Position numbers and translations under genes: made by a program
Notes under the pieces: model-generated
The model's database searches: none
The model's input: the letters and a program-made list of their open reading frames with translations, nothing else
Told to the model about the DNA's origin: nothing
Origin: Pisolithus tinctorius
Taxonomy: Eukaryota > Basidiomycota > Agaricomycetes > Boletales > Pisolithaceae
Direction of reading: 5' to 3'
Length of the DNA stretch: 64,000 nt
Assembly: GCA_024663395.1 (NCBI GenBank)
Contig: JANFAH010000103.1
Coordinates: 62,001-126,000, forward strand
Shown: piece by piece, positions 1 to 9,660 of the stretch
Position numbering within the stretch: the stretch's first letter is position 1
Layout of the letters: the number at the start of each line of letters is the position of its first letter

Positions 1-1255
1 TGGAAGGCAGCTGGGGCATTGGTGAGGCTGAAAGGCATCACTAACCACTCATAGGATCCATACTGAGTCCGGAATGCGGTCTTCCATTCATCACCTGGGG
101 CAATCCGGACGAGATGGTAGGCATGCCAAAGATCAATTTTAGTATAGATCTTGGCTCGGCTTGGTGAATCCAAGAGGTCGGAGATGAGCAGTAGTGGGTA
201 TCAGTCCTTCTTAGTGATTTTGTTCAGGCTGCAGAAGTCTACACAGAGCCGGAGGGTGCCATCCTTCTTTTTGACAAAGAGGACTGGTGCAGCATAAGGG
301 GAGGAGGTAGGCTGAATGAAACTGGTAGTAAGGTTTTCATCGATGAAAGTCCGGAGAGCTTGGAGCTCAACTGGGGACAGTGAGTAGATGGTGCCGAGGG
401 GCAGGGTTGTTCCTTCTTCGAGCTCTATCTTTAGGTCATACTCCTGGTGTGGTGGGAGTGCCGAGGCCTTGGCCTTGCTGAATACATCGGCGAAGTCATG
501 GTACTCTTCTGGTACATTGGGTAAGGCCAGAGGAGAGGAAGCCGAGGCCAATCGGGCTTGAGCTGAGTCTGAGGGGTGGAGCTGAAGTTGGAACTGGACG
601 GATCCTTCTAGTTTGCAGGCATGCACAAAAGCAGCTGCATTGATTAGGGAAACAAGAGGGGCCTTCAGGGGGGTGCGAGCCGGGGAGTCAGAGACCAGTA
701 CAAATGGTGCAAGGCCGGGTTGGTCGCTAGGACCGGAGTCAGGAAGGCCGGTGGAGACCAGGCTTATGGGGGGTGTCGACAGGGTTGGCATTCCTTGTGC
801 AGGAGTCCGGAATGTTAGACTGCCCAATACCCAATCAATCAATGGATTGTAGCGGGTGAGCCAGTCATGTCTGAGAACTACTCTACACTCAGAATCCAAT
901 GGGGCTAGATACAGGGTTACCGGGGTGACATCGCTGGATGCAAAGCGGATGTTGACATCTACTGCTTGGGTTATGGTAAAGGTGGACATTCCATTGAAAA
1001 GCCAGAGTCGGATTGGGGAGACCAAGTAAGGGGTAAATGAATGTTGATTAGCAAAATGATTATCTATAAAACAGTGAGTGGAACCGGAGTCCACTAAAGT
1101 ACGAAGCCGAGGTAAATCTGGGTTTTCTAATGTGACATAGGGGGTTAAAGAGTTCAGACTGGAAAGAGCGGATGCGTTGAGACGAGCCTCCAAGTTTGCA
1201 CAACTGGAGTCAACGCAGCTCCCAGATTGTGTGGAGTCCTGGGAGCTGCTACCTA
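1..1255 (-). pseudogene. pol: Pol of Gypsy A: protease and N-terminal reverse transcriptase (partial)
   Basis: The frame is entered by the -1 shift. The aspartic protease has an intact active site, [10 protein letters not shown]. It is followed by the linker to RT with [34 protein letters not shown] and LRLCVDF, the standard start of a Ty3/Gypsy RT. A TGA at 201-203 follows KKD, where related copies encode Arg; CGA to TGA would explain it. The frame then goes on toward the left edge. RT palm, RNase H and integrase would lie outside the window. Confidence 0.85.
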
Positions 1256-1262
1256 TTTTTTT
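1253..1262 (-). promoter_or_regulatory. Putative -1 ribosomal frameshift site, gag to pol
   Basis: On the minus strand the last gag codons are ACA AAA AAA followed by TAG, giving the classic slippery heptamer A_AAA_AAA immediately before the stop. A -1 slip enters the pol frame ([10 protein letters not shown]), which is open into the protease. The family C copy keeps the same seven-A run and TAG at 24254-24263. I did not model any downstream RNA structure. Confidence 0.65.
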
Positions 1263-2608
1263 GTCTTGGGGGTAGTACCCGAGCCTGAGGCTGGTGCGGC
1301 CTTGGTGGTGGCCGCAGTGTGAGCTTTGGCCTTTCCAGCTTTTTTGGGGCATTTGTCAGTGAAATGACTGGACCCTCCGCAGAACATGCAGAGGTTTCCA
1401 TCTAGGTGATGCTTGCATTCTTCAGGGGTAAGCTTTCCATCTTTGCCGAGTTTGCTAGGCTCGGGCTTGGACGAATTGCTGTTATTATTGTTGCCTGGCT
1501 TCAATGAAGTCGGCTTGGGGGAAGATCCGGAGTTATTATTGTTGCTGCTGGTCTTGGACTTATCCTGGCCGGTCTTGGGCTGGTTGTTGTTGCCAGAGCC
1601 TCTGGACTTGTTGTTGTTGCCATTGGAGGAGCTCTGGTGCTTACTTGCCCATTGGACCTCTTCCTTGTGCTCCCAATAGTGCGCATCTATTTCTTGGGTG
1701 AGGTGGCGGAGCTCGTGAAGTGTCTGGGGTTTGCCAACTCGACAGACCTCATCCTTGATTCGGTCTGGGAGGCTGGAATAGAAGTGGTGGCACAGCGCAC
1801 CATCACCATAGCCTCAGACTTGTGAGGCAAGCCAATTGAAGTCAACTACATATTTATTAATGCACTGACTTTCCTTCATGTGCAAGTGGTCGAGTTGGCT
1901 CTCGGTGTCAGCAACCAGGTCATGAGGGCCAAAGGTGGTTTGCAACTCTAGGACAAACTCCCTCCAGGAGTCCATCCAGAGAGGCCAGTCATCGGGGTCA
2001 TCGAGTCCAAGCAAGTCTGGCTTGAACCACTCAAGGGCCATGCCTTTGAGGTAGGATTGTGTGAAGATGACTTTGGCGTGGTCAGTCCTGAAAGCCTGGG
2101 GATGGTCTTGGAAATTGAGCTTGCACTGGATGAAGAAAGTGCGAAGTTTCTTTGGGTCAGTACCATCAAAAGTGTTGGGCTTGCGCAACTTGGTCCTGCT
2201 TGAGGATTCAGGGCTAGTGCAGGCATTGCGAGCCAACAGTTTGATGGCCAATGCGAGGTTGTCCAAGACCATGATGGTGGGCTCGGTGTCTGGATCTGGG
2301 AAGTCCGGATCATCATCACCAGGACCATTATTACCGGGGTCATCATCGTCTGGGTTGTTGTCATCATCGTCGCCTGGCCCATCATCGCTGGGGTCACCCT
2401 CAGGGATGGGAGCAGTGGGACGATGTGGAGTGGGGGTATTGGATGTGCGGGCTGAAAAGCCCCTGAAAGGACTGATGGGGTCTGGGGAGCGCCTAGTGGT
2501 GCCCAACGCAGCTAGAGCTGTTTCGCAGTGAGCCCCACTGGCTGAAGTGGAGTTGGGGTTAGTGGCAGAACGACCACAGGGAGGTTGAAAACGAGTCTTG
2601 GTTGCCAT
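1253..2608 (-). pseudogene. gag: Gag polyprotein of Gypsy A, one internal stop
   Basis: The start at 2608 encodes MATKTRFQ. The N-terminal part has an Asp/Asn/Pro-rich acidic stretch, then the capsid-like region with motifs such as FDGTDPKKLRTF, ALEWF and NKYVVDFNWLASQV. A TGA near 1814 interrupts the frame where other copies have Gln or Arg. The same frame continues to a CCHC zinc knuckle ([16 protein letters not shown]2-C-X4-H-X4-C) and ends in a Lys-rich tail with TAG at 1253-1255. Gag would form the particle and bind RNA. The family C copies align along the whole length. The stop is probably a decayed CGA codon. Confidence 0.85.
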
Positions 2609-2634
2609 GATGTATTAGACCCACACAAGTGGAG

Positions 2635-2644
2635 AGTCTGAAAT
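2635..2644 (-). promoter_or_regulatory. Self-priming primer-binding site of Gypsy A
   Basis: Two nucleotides inside the LTR edge the minus strand reads ATTTCAGACT. This is the exact reverse complement of AGTCTGAAAT at the presumed 5' end of the RNA (2852-2861), about 30 nt after the TATA box. That arrangement is the one known from Tf1/sushi elements, whose own RNA 5' end primes reverse transcription. I saw no tRNA 3'-end complement here. Confidence 0.7.
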
Positions 2645-2646
2645 AC

Positions 2647-3171
2647 TGTCAAGTTCGAGGATTGTCTGGGTTGAGGCCAGACCAGAGACTGAAGTGGGCG
2701 CGAGGCCGAGGGGTCGGGATCAGGGGGGGAGTCGAAGGTACAGGTAGTTGGACTGATTGGACTTAGTGACTGAGGATACAGCACTATTCCCTTGCATGGG
2801 TCTCAGTCCGAGTCTGAGGCCGAGATGAGGTTATCAGAGTATACTTAGTTGATTTCAGACTGAGGTCTACAGGCCGAGTATCTACAAGCTTATATACTAG
2901 AGTAGCTATAGTACGGAGACTGGTAATGCCAGTCTCGCAAGGATTGCTAAGACAATTGGTAAGGCAAGGATTACTAATGTATGACTAAGGTAATGGAGAC
3001 CAGGACAGGTGGACCAGGGACAAGACCGGGCAGAGCTTGACTGAAGTGACAGACACTGCAAAGCAGTGTCTACCATGCTAGACCAACTGGAGATATGGGA
3101 CAGGTGAGGCCAAGGCCGGACTGAGTGAGTGTGAGGCCAAGTCCGGCTGGGGTCGAGGCATGACTATGACA
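2647..3171 (-). repeat. 5' LTR of Gypsy A (525 bp)
   Basis: The boundaries are TGTCA/TGACA termini. On the minus strand it begins TGTCATAGTCATGCC and ends just before the primer-binding site. It contains a TATATAA box (2890-2896 region) and about 30 nt further AGTCTGAAATCA, the presumed transcript start. A solo copy of nearly the same length (38942-39464) and two fragments (6090-6492 and 27511-27606) are in the window. Confidence 0.9.
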
Positions 3172-5944
3172 GGGATACACCATGAGAAGACAAATGCATA
3201 TACACCACAGGAAAATGGAGTAGCAGAGTGCATGAACCACACCATTGTAGAGTCTGCATGCACTATGCTAAGCAACACTGGCCTACCCAACAAGTACTGG
3301 GGAGACACAATCCTCCATGTGGCACACATAATAAATTGCCTGCCTACAAGGGCACTCAAGCAAGATCTTACACCCTATGAAGCATACACAGGAAATAAAC
3401 CAGTAATTTCTCATCTACAGGTTTTTGGATGCACAGCACATGCCCACATACCTGAGGAAAAGTGGCAGAAGCTGGGAGTTAAGTCCCTCAAATGTCAGTT
3501 CCTAGGCTACTCAGAGAACAAGAAGGCATACACCTGTGTACAGAAGACTTCAGGTCAGATCATGGAGTCACATGATGTTGTTTTCAATGAGGGAGATGGG
3601 ACAGACAAGTCCCGAGTCCAGATTGACGTTGTCATCAAGGAAACAAAGCCTGTAGCACCTGCTATCAGTGATCAGAATGCTCAAGGGCACAAGTACCCAC
3701 CTACAGAGGAAAATAGTGGCTCTGACAGCTCAGATGCAGCCTCAGAAGGAGGAAATAACCTAGTACATGACTGGGGGGACATAGATGACACTACAGCTAC
3801 CAATGGTGATGAGGTGATTGCAAACAATCAGGTTGTTTTGACACCTGGGCCCAAAATTCAAGTCCAGAGTGACAAAGGTGTTAGTGGGTCGAACCATGGG
3901 AACAACAAGGACAAATGCACCTTGGAACGAAGGTGCCAGGTGACACCTTTGCCTGGTCAATGCCCTGGGTCATCACACATGCCTCCAGGACCATATCCAG
4001 TCCCAATTCCACCTCCAGGCATCAGAAGATCATCTAGAATTTGAAAAATGCCTGTAAAAGATGATGATCAACAGTATTTCATCAACACCTATGAACAACA
4101 GACACTACCTGTGGCAGAGGACACTGTGGGAAGGGATGAAGGTGGTGGGAGTGGTGAGAGAGTGCCAGAGAGTGTGGAAATGGCAAGCAAAGGTGGTGAT
4201 AAGCCTCATGGCAAACAACAACACCACAATGCTTACCAAGCAAACATGTCATATGATCATGAACCCACAACCTTTGCAGAGGCAATGTGTCATCCTGATG
4301 CTGATTGCTGGTATGCAGCCATGGCCAATGAACTCACAATGTTTAAAAATATAGGGTTATATGAGGAGGTTCCTCAGCTGCCTGATTGAAAGATCATTGA
4401 CTCAAAATGGGTCTACAAAATAAAACAAGGACTGACAGGCAAAATTGATAAATACAAGGCACAACTCATCACAAAAGGGTTTATGCAGGTGCATGGCATT
4501 GACTACATGGAGATGTTTGCACCCATAGCCAAGTTCTCTATGATAAGAATTCTGCTTGCCCTTGCCACTAAGTACAACCTTGAAGTTCATCAGATGGACA
4601 TGAAATCTGCCTTTTTAAATGGCAAACTCAAGGAAGAAATTTATCTTTGTCCCCCTCCAGGTTTTCATGACTCTAGAAACATCATCTGGCGCATCATCAT
4701 GTGCTTTATGGACTCAAACAAGCTCCAAAATCCTGGTATATGAGACTTTGAGAAGTCTTCGAGTCACTTGGATTCACACACAGCAATGCAGACCATAGTC
4801 TATTTTTCAAGGTTGAAGATGGTGTCTTAATCATTGTAGCTGTGTATGTTGACAATAAACTAATCCTGTCAAAGAGCTGTGAAGCCATCAAACACTTAAA
4901 AACCCAACTGTCAGCCAAGTACAACCTCTCAGACCTGGGGGAAGCTCATTGGATACTCAGGATGGAGATTATATGAGACTGCAACAAGGGAGTGATAGAA
5001 CTCTCCCAACATTGCTATATAGAGTTAATTCTCAAGTGCATAGGCATGCAGAATGCCAGACTGTGTCCACACCCATTGAGCAAAACCTAAAACTCAAAAA
5101 ACTTGATGCTCCCACATGTGACCTTCAGTCATATCAATCAGCACTCAGCACACTGATGTATGCCATGTTGGCAACAGGACCTGATCTTGCCTTTGCTGTA
5201 GGTGTACTCAGCAGGCATGCCGCTACCCCTGGAGACTGACATTGGTCTGCATTGAAGCAAGTCTACTGGTACCTGCATAAAACTTCAAGTGTGCATCTAC
5301 AGTACACAAGGGACCCTAGTGGCTCCCTCATAGGTTATGCTGATGCAGACTGGGCTGCAGATGTTAATGACCATCACTTGGTCTCAGGCTATGTCTTCAC
5401 CCTGTCTGGTGGAGCTGTAAGCTGGTCTTTGAAGAAACAGACCTCCATAGCCCTGTCAAGCACAGAAGCTGAGTACATGGCAGTTTCAGCAACTGGAAAG
5501 GAACTCCTTTGGGTTTGCACCTTACTCTGTGAACTGGATGCAGTCAAGATTGCATGGCTGACCCCCCTTCTAGTTGACAATCAATCTGCAATAGCACTAA
5601 CTGCCAATGCCATGTTCCATGATCGCACCAAGCACATATCAATCTGTCATCATTTTATTCATGAAAAGGTGGAGAGTGGAGACCTGGCAGTACAGTATGT
5701 GTATATGAATGAGCAGGTGGCTGACATCCTCACCAAGGGGTTATCATGCAAGAAGCATGAGCATTTCTCTTCACGGTATGGGTATTATTTTCTAAGCCTT
5801 GTTACACTGAGGGGGTGTGTTGAAGTGTTACCACCTTTACCTGACTTTTGCTTACATTGTACAAGCTTACATAATAAATCTTCGCACTTAGGATGTATGT
5901 TTTTCCTTCAGGTGTACCTCAGACTTCTTCTAACTGAAGCCTGA
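3172..5944 (+). pseudogene. pol: Copia pol: integrase, reverse transcriptase, RNase H (decayed)
   Basis: The integrase part shows YTPQENGVAE and KQDLTPYEAYTG...VFGC. RT follows with KWVYKIK, GIDYMEMFAPIAKF, MDMKSAFLNG and, after a frameshift near 4690, VLYGLKQAPKSW. RNase H has YADADWAAD, ALSSTEAEYMA and TKHI...HHFIHEK. TGA codons at 4042-4044, 4387-4389, about 4759 and 5238-5240 interrupt it; most sit where Arg is expected. The catalytic YVDD is YVDN at 4845-4856 (GACAAT), which one CpG transition from GACGAT would give. It cannot encode active polymerase. Confidence 0.9.
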
Positions 5945-6089
5945 GGTAACTGTTCCTCTTTGTTAATTAATAGCTACCTTACTGACTTACTACTGTAGTC
6001 TCCTTCCTAGGTTAGCTGTGAATAAAGACTTCTTCTAACTGAAGCCCGAGTCTCCTTTCTAGGTCCCTTGTCTTGGCCTACCTTCAAGA
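5819..6089 (+). repeat. 3' LTR of the Copia element (271 bp)
   Basis: It begins TGTTGAAGTG directly after the purine-rich ACTGAGGGGGTG and ends near ..CTTCAAGA, the right end being set by alignment to the solo LTR at 9393-9660. Both copies contain two CTTCTAACTGAAGCC-like repeats. The terminus is not a clean CA, so the right boundary is approximate. Confidence 0.75.
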
Positions 6090-6492
6090 GGATGAACCCT
6101 GCCCAATCTTGTCCCTGGTCTGCCCTGTCCTGGTCTCTGGTCACCTTAGTCATACCTTACTAATACTAGTCTTACCAATTGTCTTAGCAATCTTTGTGAG
6201 ACTGGCATTACTGGTCTCCATACTATAGTCTGTCTCTAGTATATAAACCCATAGATACTCAGCTTGTACTCTTCAGTCTGAAATCAACTAAGTTACTCTG
6301 ATCACCCCACCTCAGCCTCAGACTCAGGCTTGGACTGAAACCCATGCAAGGGAATAGCACTGCATCCTCAGTTGCTAAGTCCAAACAGTCCACTCTCTGT
6401 ATCTTTGCCTTTCCCCCTGATCCCAACCCCTCAGCCTCACACCTGCTTCAGTCTCCAGTCTGGCCTCAAACCCAGACATCATGAACTTGACA
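6090..6492 (+). repeat. LTR A, 3' fragment
   Basis: It aligns to LTR A from within U3 to the terminal CTTGACA, including the TATATAAACC box and CAGTCTGAAATCAACTAAG start motif. It is cut on the left by the Copia LTR. On the right it abuts family C gag, so it was an LTR insertion in that gag before Copia entered it. Confidence 0.8.
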
Positions 6493-7387
6493 CCTGGCAG
6501 ACCTCATCTTTGATGCAATCAGGGAGACCAGTGTAGAAGAAGCAGTGCAGAGCACCATCACCATATCCCTGGACTTGTGAGGCTAACCAGTTGAACTTGA
6601 CTACATATTTGTTGACCCAGTGATTCTCTTTCATCTGGAGGTGGTCTAACTGGCCTTCAGTGTCAGCCACCAGATTGTGAGGTCCAAAGGTATTTTGGAG
6701 TTCTATGACAAACTCTTTCCACAAGTCCATCCAGTAGGGCTGGTCCTCTGGGTCTTCAGTCCCAAGTAGGTCCAGTTCAAACCATTCAAGAGCTATCCCT
6801 TTCAGGAATGACTGCATGAAAGTGACCTTGGCCTGGTCACTTCAAAAGGCCCAGGGCCAGTCCCAGAAGTTGAGCTCACATTGAATAAGAAATGTGCAAA
6901 GCTTCTTTGGGTCTGTCCCATCAAAGGTATCTGGTTCACACAGCTTGGTCCTAGAGGATGACTCAGAGCTGGTGTGGGCATTATGTGTGAGAAGTTCTAT
7001 GGCTTTGGTGATGTTATCAAGCATGGTTACCCCAGGCTTGACATCATCTTCTGGGAGAGGGTCTTCATCATCATCATCTGGGTCATCTCCCAGCCCATCA
7101 TCACCAGGACCATCATCACCAGGGTCATCACCACCAGGATTGATGTCATCTGGTTTGTCCAGGTCCAGTTCATCATCTGGATTGTTAGTGGGTGTGGGAG
7201 GTCAACTAGGAGTGGGTGTAGTGATTTGCAGGCTGAGAAGCCCCTGAAATTATTGACTTCACTGGGCAACTTCTGGCTGTCCATGAGGATACCAGGCAGC
7301 AGCACAGCACAAGTTGACAGCTGAGGCAGATTCTGGATTTGTGGTAGCACATACCCATGCTGCTTGGGTTCTAGTCTGGGTAGGCAT
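6493..7387 (-). pseudogene. gag: Gag of a second family C Gypsy copy (C2), partial
   Basis: The start at 7387 (MPTQTRTQ) aligns with the gag starts of A and C1. An acidic Asp/Pro repeat, MLDNITKAIELL, DPKKLCTFLIQCELNF and NKYVVKFNWLASQVQGYGDG follow. A TGA after PWAF near 6842 is shared with C1 at the same codon, and a frameshift is present in the N-terminal third. The reading ends at 6493, where LTR A interrupts it. The remainder and its zinc knuckle should lie left of the window in the nested arrangement. Confidence 0.8.
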
Positions 7388-7454
7388 GCTGAGGATGTGT
7401 TGCTGAGGTTTAGACAGAAGGGTAATGACCCACACAAGTGTGAGTCTGAAATAC

Positions 7455-8116
7455 TGTTGAGTCCAGTTTGTCACCAGTCAAAAGCCAGTCTGCAGTCTGG
7501 TCAGGGGTCAGAGGGGAGGATGAAGGTACTGGGGGGTTGTTAAGTTTGGATCTTCACTGGTCCAAAGCTGGTCTGGAGTCTGGCTGGGGGTCAGTGGGTA
7601 GACAAGGAACTAGGGAGTTGGACTGTTGGACTTAGTGACTGAGGGTGCAGTGCTATTCCCTTGCATGGGCCATAGTCCAGTCAGGAGGCAGAAGTCAGAG
7701 ATCAGAGAGACTGGGTTAGATGAGACTAGATTGATTTCAGACTGAGGTTAAACAGATTATCCTACAGCTTAAATACTAGAAGTAACCTAAGTGTAATGTA
7801 GCACTGGAGACCAGTTTGCACTGGTACAGCAATGATTGGTAAACTGATTGGTAAGTAATGTTACAAAGAATATTATCAAGCAAAACTATGAACAAAGGAC
7901 CACCAGGAACCAGGGCAGGACTAGTGGCTGGGCCAGGTATTACACCAGCCCAGTACCAACTGAGTGAACAACTTGATTGGGCACTGCCTTGCAGTGCCTC
8001 ATGAGCTAACACATTCTAGGTCAAAGGGTTAAGGCCAGGACTGGGGCAGGGGTTGGATGGGACCAGTCAAGACCAGGGTAGAACTGGTCTAGGGTGGTCT
8101 AGGCATGGTCATGACA
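7455..8116 (-). repeat. LTR C (662 bp), joined to internal sequence on both sides
   Basis: The minus strand begins TGTCATGACCATGCC at 8116 and ends ..CTCAACA at 7455. TATTTAA (7768-7777) lies about 25 nt before AGTCTGAAAT (7734-7743). A primer-binding site with the complementary ATTTCAGACT (7443-7452) and gag follow on its left, as for a 5' LTR. On its right are the polypurine tract and 3' internal region, as for a 3' LTR. It therefore serves two element bodies in tandem. Confidence 0.85.
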
Positions 8117-8151
8117 GTATCCCCCTCTTGGAGCCAAGCCCATGAGGCTCC
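8117..8151 (-). promoter_or_regulatory. Hairpin plus polypurine tract of Gypsy C
   Basis: On the minus strand a stem GGAGCC...GGCTCC, which can alternatively fold as AGCC-TCATG-GGCT, is followed directly by CCAAGAGGGGGATAC and the LTR. The purine run is the plus-strand primer. The same design with a different stem sequence occurs in the B elements, and a second C copy is at 28015-28049. Confidence 0.75.
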
Positions 8152-8372
8152 AATGAGGACAATGCTGAGAATGAAAATTTTGTGTCTGACCTTGAAAACT
8201 GGTGGACTTAAGGCTGGTCCACCTCAGGTTTGGTTCTTCACTTTGACATGTCTATTCACTGGTCCCAAACACCATACAATCAAGACCTCTTGCCTGACCT
8301 GACCCAGGTGACAAGTGTTGAGCTGCAGGTGGGCAGTGACAATGATGAGCAGGCTGTCTGGGGGAAGTTGGC

Positions 8373-9106
8373 TGTCAAGTCTGGGCCTACTCTGACCAAC
8401 TCCAATGCTAGATAAGGTCTGGAGAGAGGTTTGGAAGCAAGTCTGACAGAAAGAACTGAACTCCAACTGGCAGAGTGTTGGCAGGAACAAAGTCCACTGA
8501 GACAAAGGTGGAGCAGAGTGAGGGTGTTGGGTTTAGCTTGTGCACTACCCCCTTGCATGATCTCAGCCCTCATATTTCAGAGGGAGAGCACAGATGGAAA
8601 GTCAGAGGTAACTCTGACAGGCAGAAGACAGAGACAGAAGGAGTAGGAACTAAGTTGATATTCATACTGAAGAACAGTGGAGTATGATACATGCTTTTAT
8701 ACTACTATGGAGGTACAGTAACCAGAATCGGAACTGACATATGGAGACTCATAAATTTTCAAGTAAAACTTCCTAGATGACAAATGAAGGGTAGACAGAG
8801 GACATACAAATAGGTAACATAGAACATCCCAAAAAGGAAACAGTCCAGGCACTGGATCATGCAGTGTGTGCACTGCAGAGTACCTGACTGCATGCTGTCA
8901 GGAAGAAGTCTGAAGGGTAGTCACATGACTCCTCAGAGAATGGTCCACATGGTCCAGTAGGAGAGCAATACAAGGCTGACAGCAGTCAGAGTGGAGATGG
9001 CTCATAAATGACAGAAGGTGGGCAGAGTTGGCACAGAGTAAGCAAATGACTGGCAGAAATGAGTGTGGAGTGAGTGAGGACCTAGAATGAATGCATGGTC
9101 ATGACA
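8373..9106 (-). repeat. Solo LTR D (734 bp) in the antisense gene
   Basis: It has TGTCA/TGACA termini and a perfect 5-bp duplication TTGGC (8368-8372 and 9107-9111). It contains a TATA-like box and a degraded start motif near 8660. Two other copies, 12463-13196 and 51627-52360, are exactly the same length. No internal region of this family is in the window. Confidence 0.9.
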
Positions 9107-9392
9107 TTGGCTGAGCACAAGAGGTGCAAGGCAAAGGTACAGGAAGAAGCCTGGCTTGCTGAAGAAGCCCAGTTGGAGGCAAAGAGGCAAGAGCAGGCCC
9201 AGCTCAAAGAAGAGAGGGCATGCACAGAGGCAGAGGTGCAGAGGATAGAGGCTGCACACAAGGCTGAAGAAGCCAGGAAGGTGGCTGAGAGCCAGTGGGC
9301 AGATGCCCTGGTGGGTAGTTCAACCAGGGCCAGGTCAAATGTTGAGGTGATGAACCCTCAGTGAGTGTTATTATGACTACTACTGGTGTTTT

Positions 9393-9660
9393 TCTTAAGA
9401 GGAGGCTGAAATTAGGACTGTAATGAAGGTCTCAGGCTTCTGTGGTAAGAAGACTGAATATTAACAAGCTAACCTGTAAAGAAGGTCTATAGTAGTACAT
9501 CAGTAAGGTAGCTGTAGGGTTAATATAGTAAACATACCTCAGGCTTCTGTGGTAAGAAGACTGAGGTGCACAAGGAAAAACTAATTGCCTAAGTGCAAAG
9601 AATTATTATGTAAACTTGTATGCTGTAAGCAAATAAACATAGGGGACACATGTTCCAACA
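9393..9660 (-). repeat. Solo Copia LTR (268 bp) in an intron
   Basis: It aligns in reverse to the Copia LTR at 5819-6089 and is flanked by GTTTT (9388-9392 and 9661-9665). Comparison with the uninterrupted intron at 28486-28535 shows that it landed inside the intron of the antisense gene, leaving both splice sites in place. Confidence 0.8.

Larger units (their letters stand above)
1..3171 (-). mobile_element. Ty3/Gypsy LTR retrotransposon, family A (5' part)
   Basis: Read on the minus strand the order is 5' LTR (3171 to 2647), primer-binding site, gag, a -1 frameshift site, protease and the start of reverse transcriptase, which runs off the left edge of the window. The LTR ends directly against Copia integrase codons at 3172, so the element was inserted into the Copia pol gene. 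The expected 5-bp duplication is GGGAT (3172-3176); its partner should lie outside the window. CpG is still common here compared with the flanking Copia, so this is probably a younger insertion. Its gag and pol each contain one TGA that CGA to TGA would explain. Confidence 0.9.
3172..6089 (+). mobile_element. Ty1/Copia retrotransposon, 3' two thirds
   Basis: It starts abruptly in the integrase because Gypsy A was inserted there, and ends with its 3' LTR (5819-6089). The 5' LTR, gag, protease and N-terminal integrase should lie beyond the left window edge. On its right it abuts an LTR A fragment, so the Copia probably inserted into that LTR. A solo LTR of the same family is at 9393-9660. Confidence 0.85.

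Noticed and set aside
613..852. Plus-strand ORFs opposite Gypsy A gag and pol (for example 613-852 and 2061-2531)
   Set aside because: They are shadows of the minus-strand gag-pol and are not the accessory antisense gene, which lies beyond pol.
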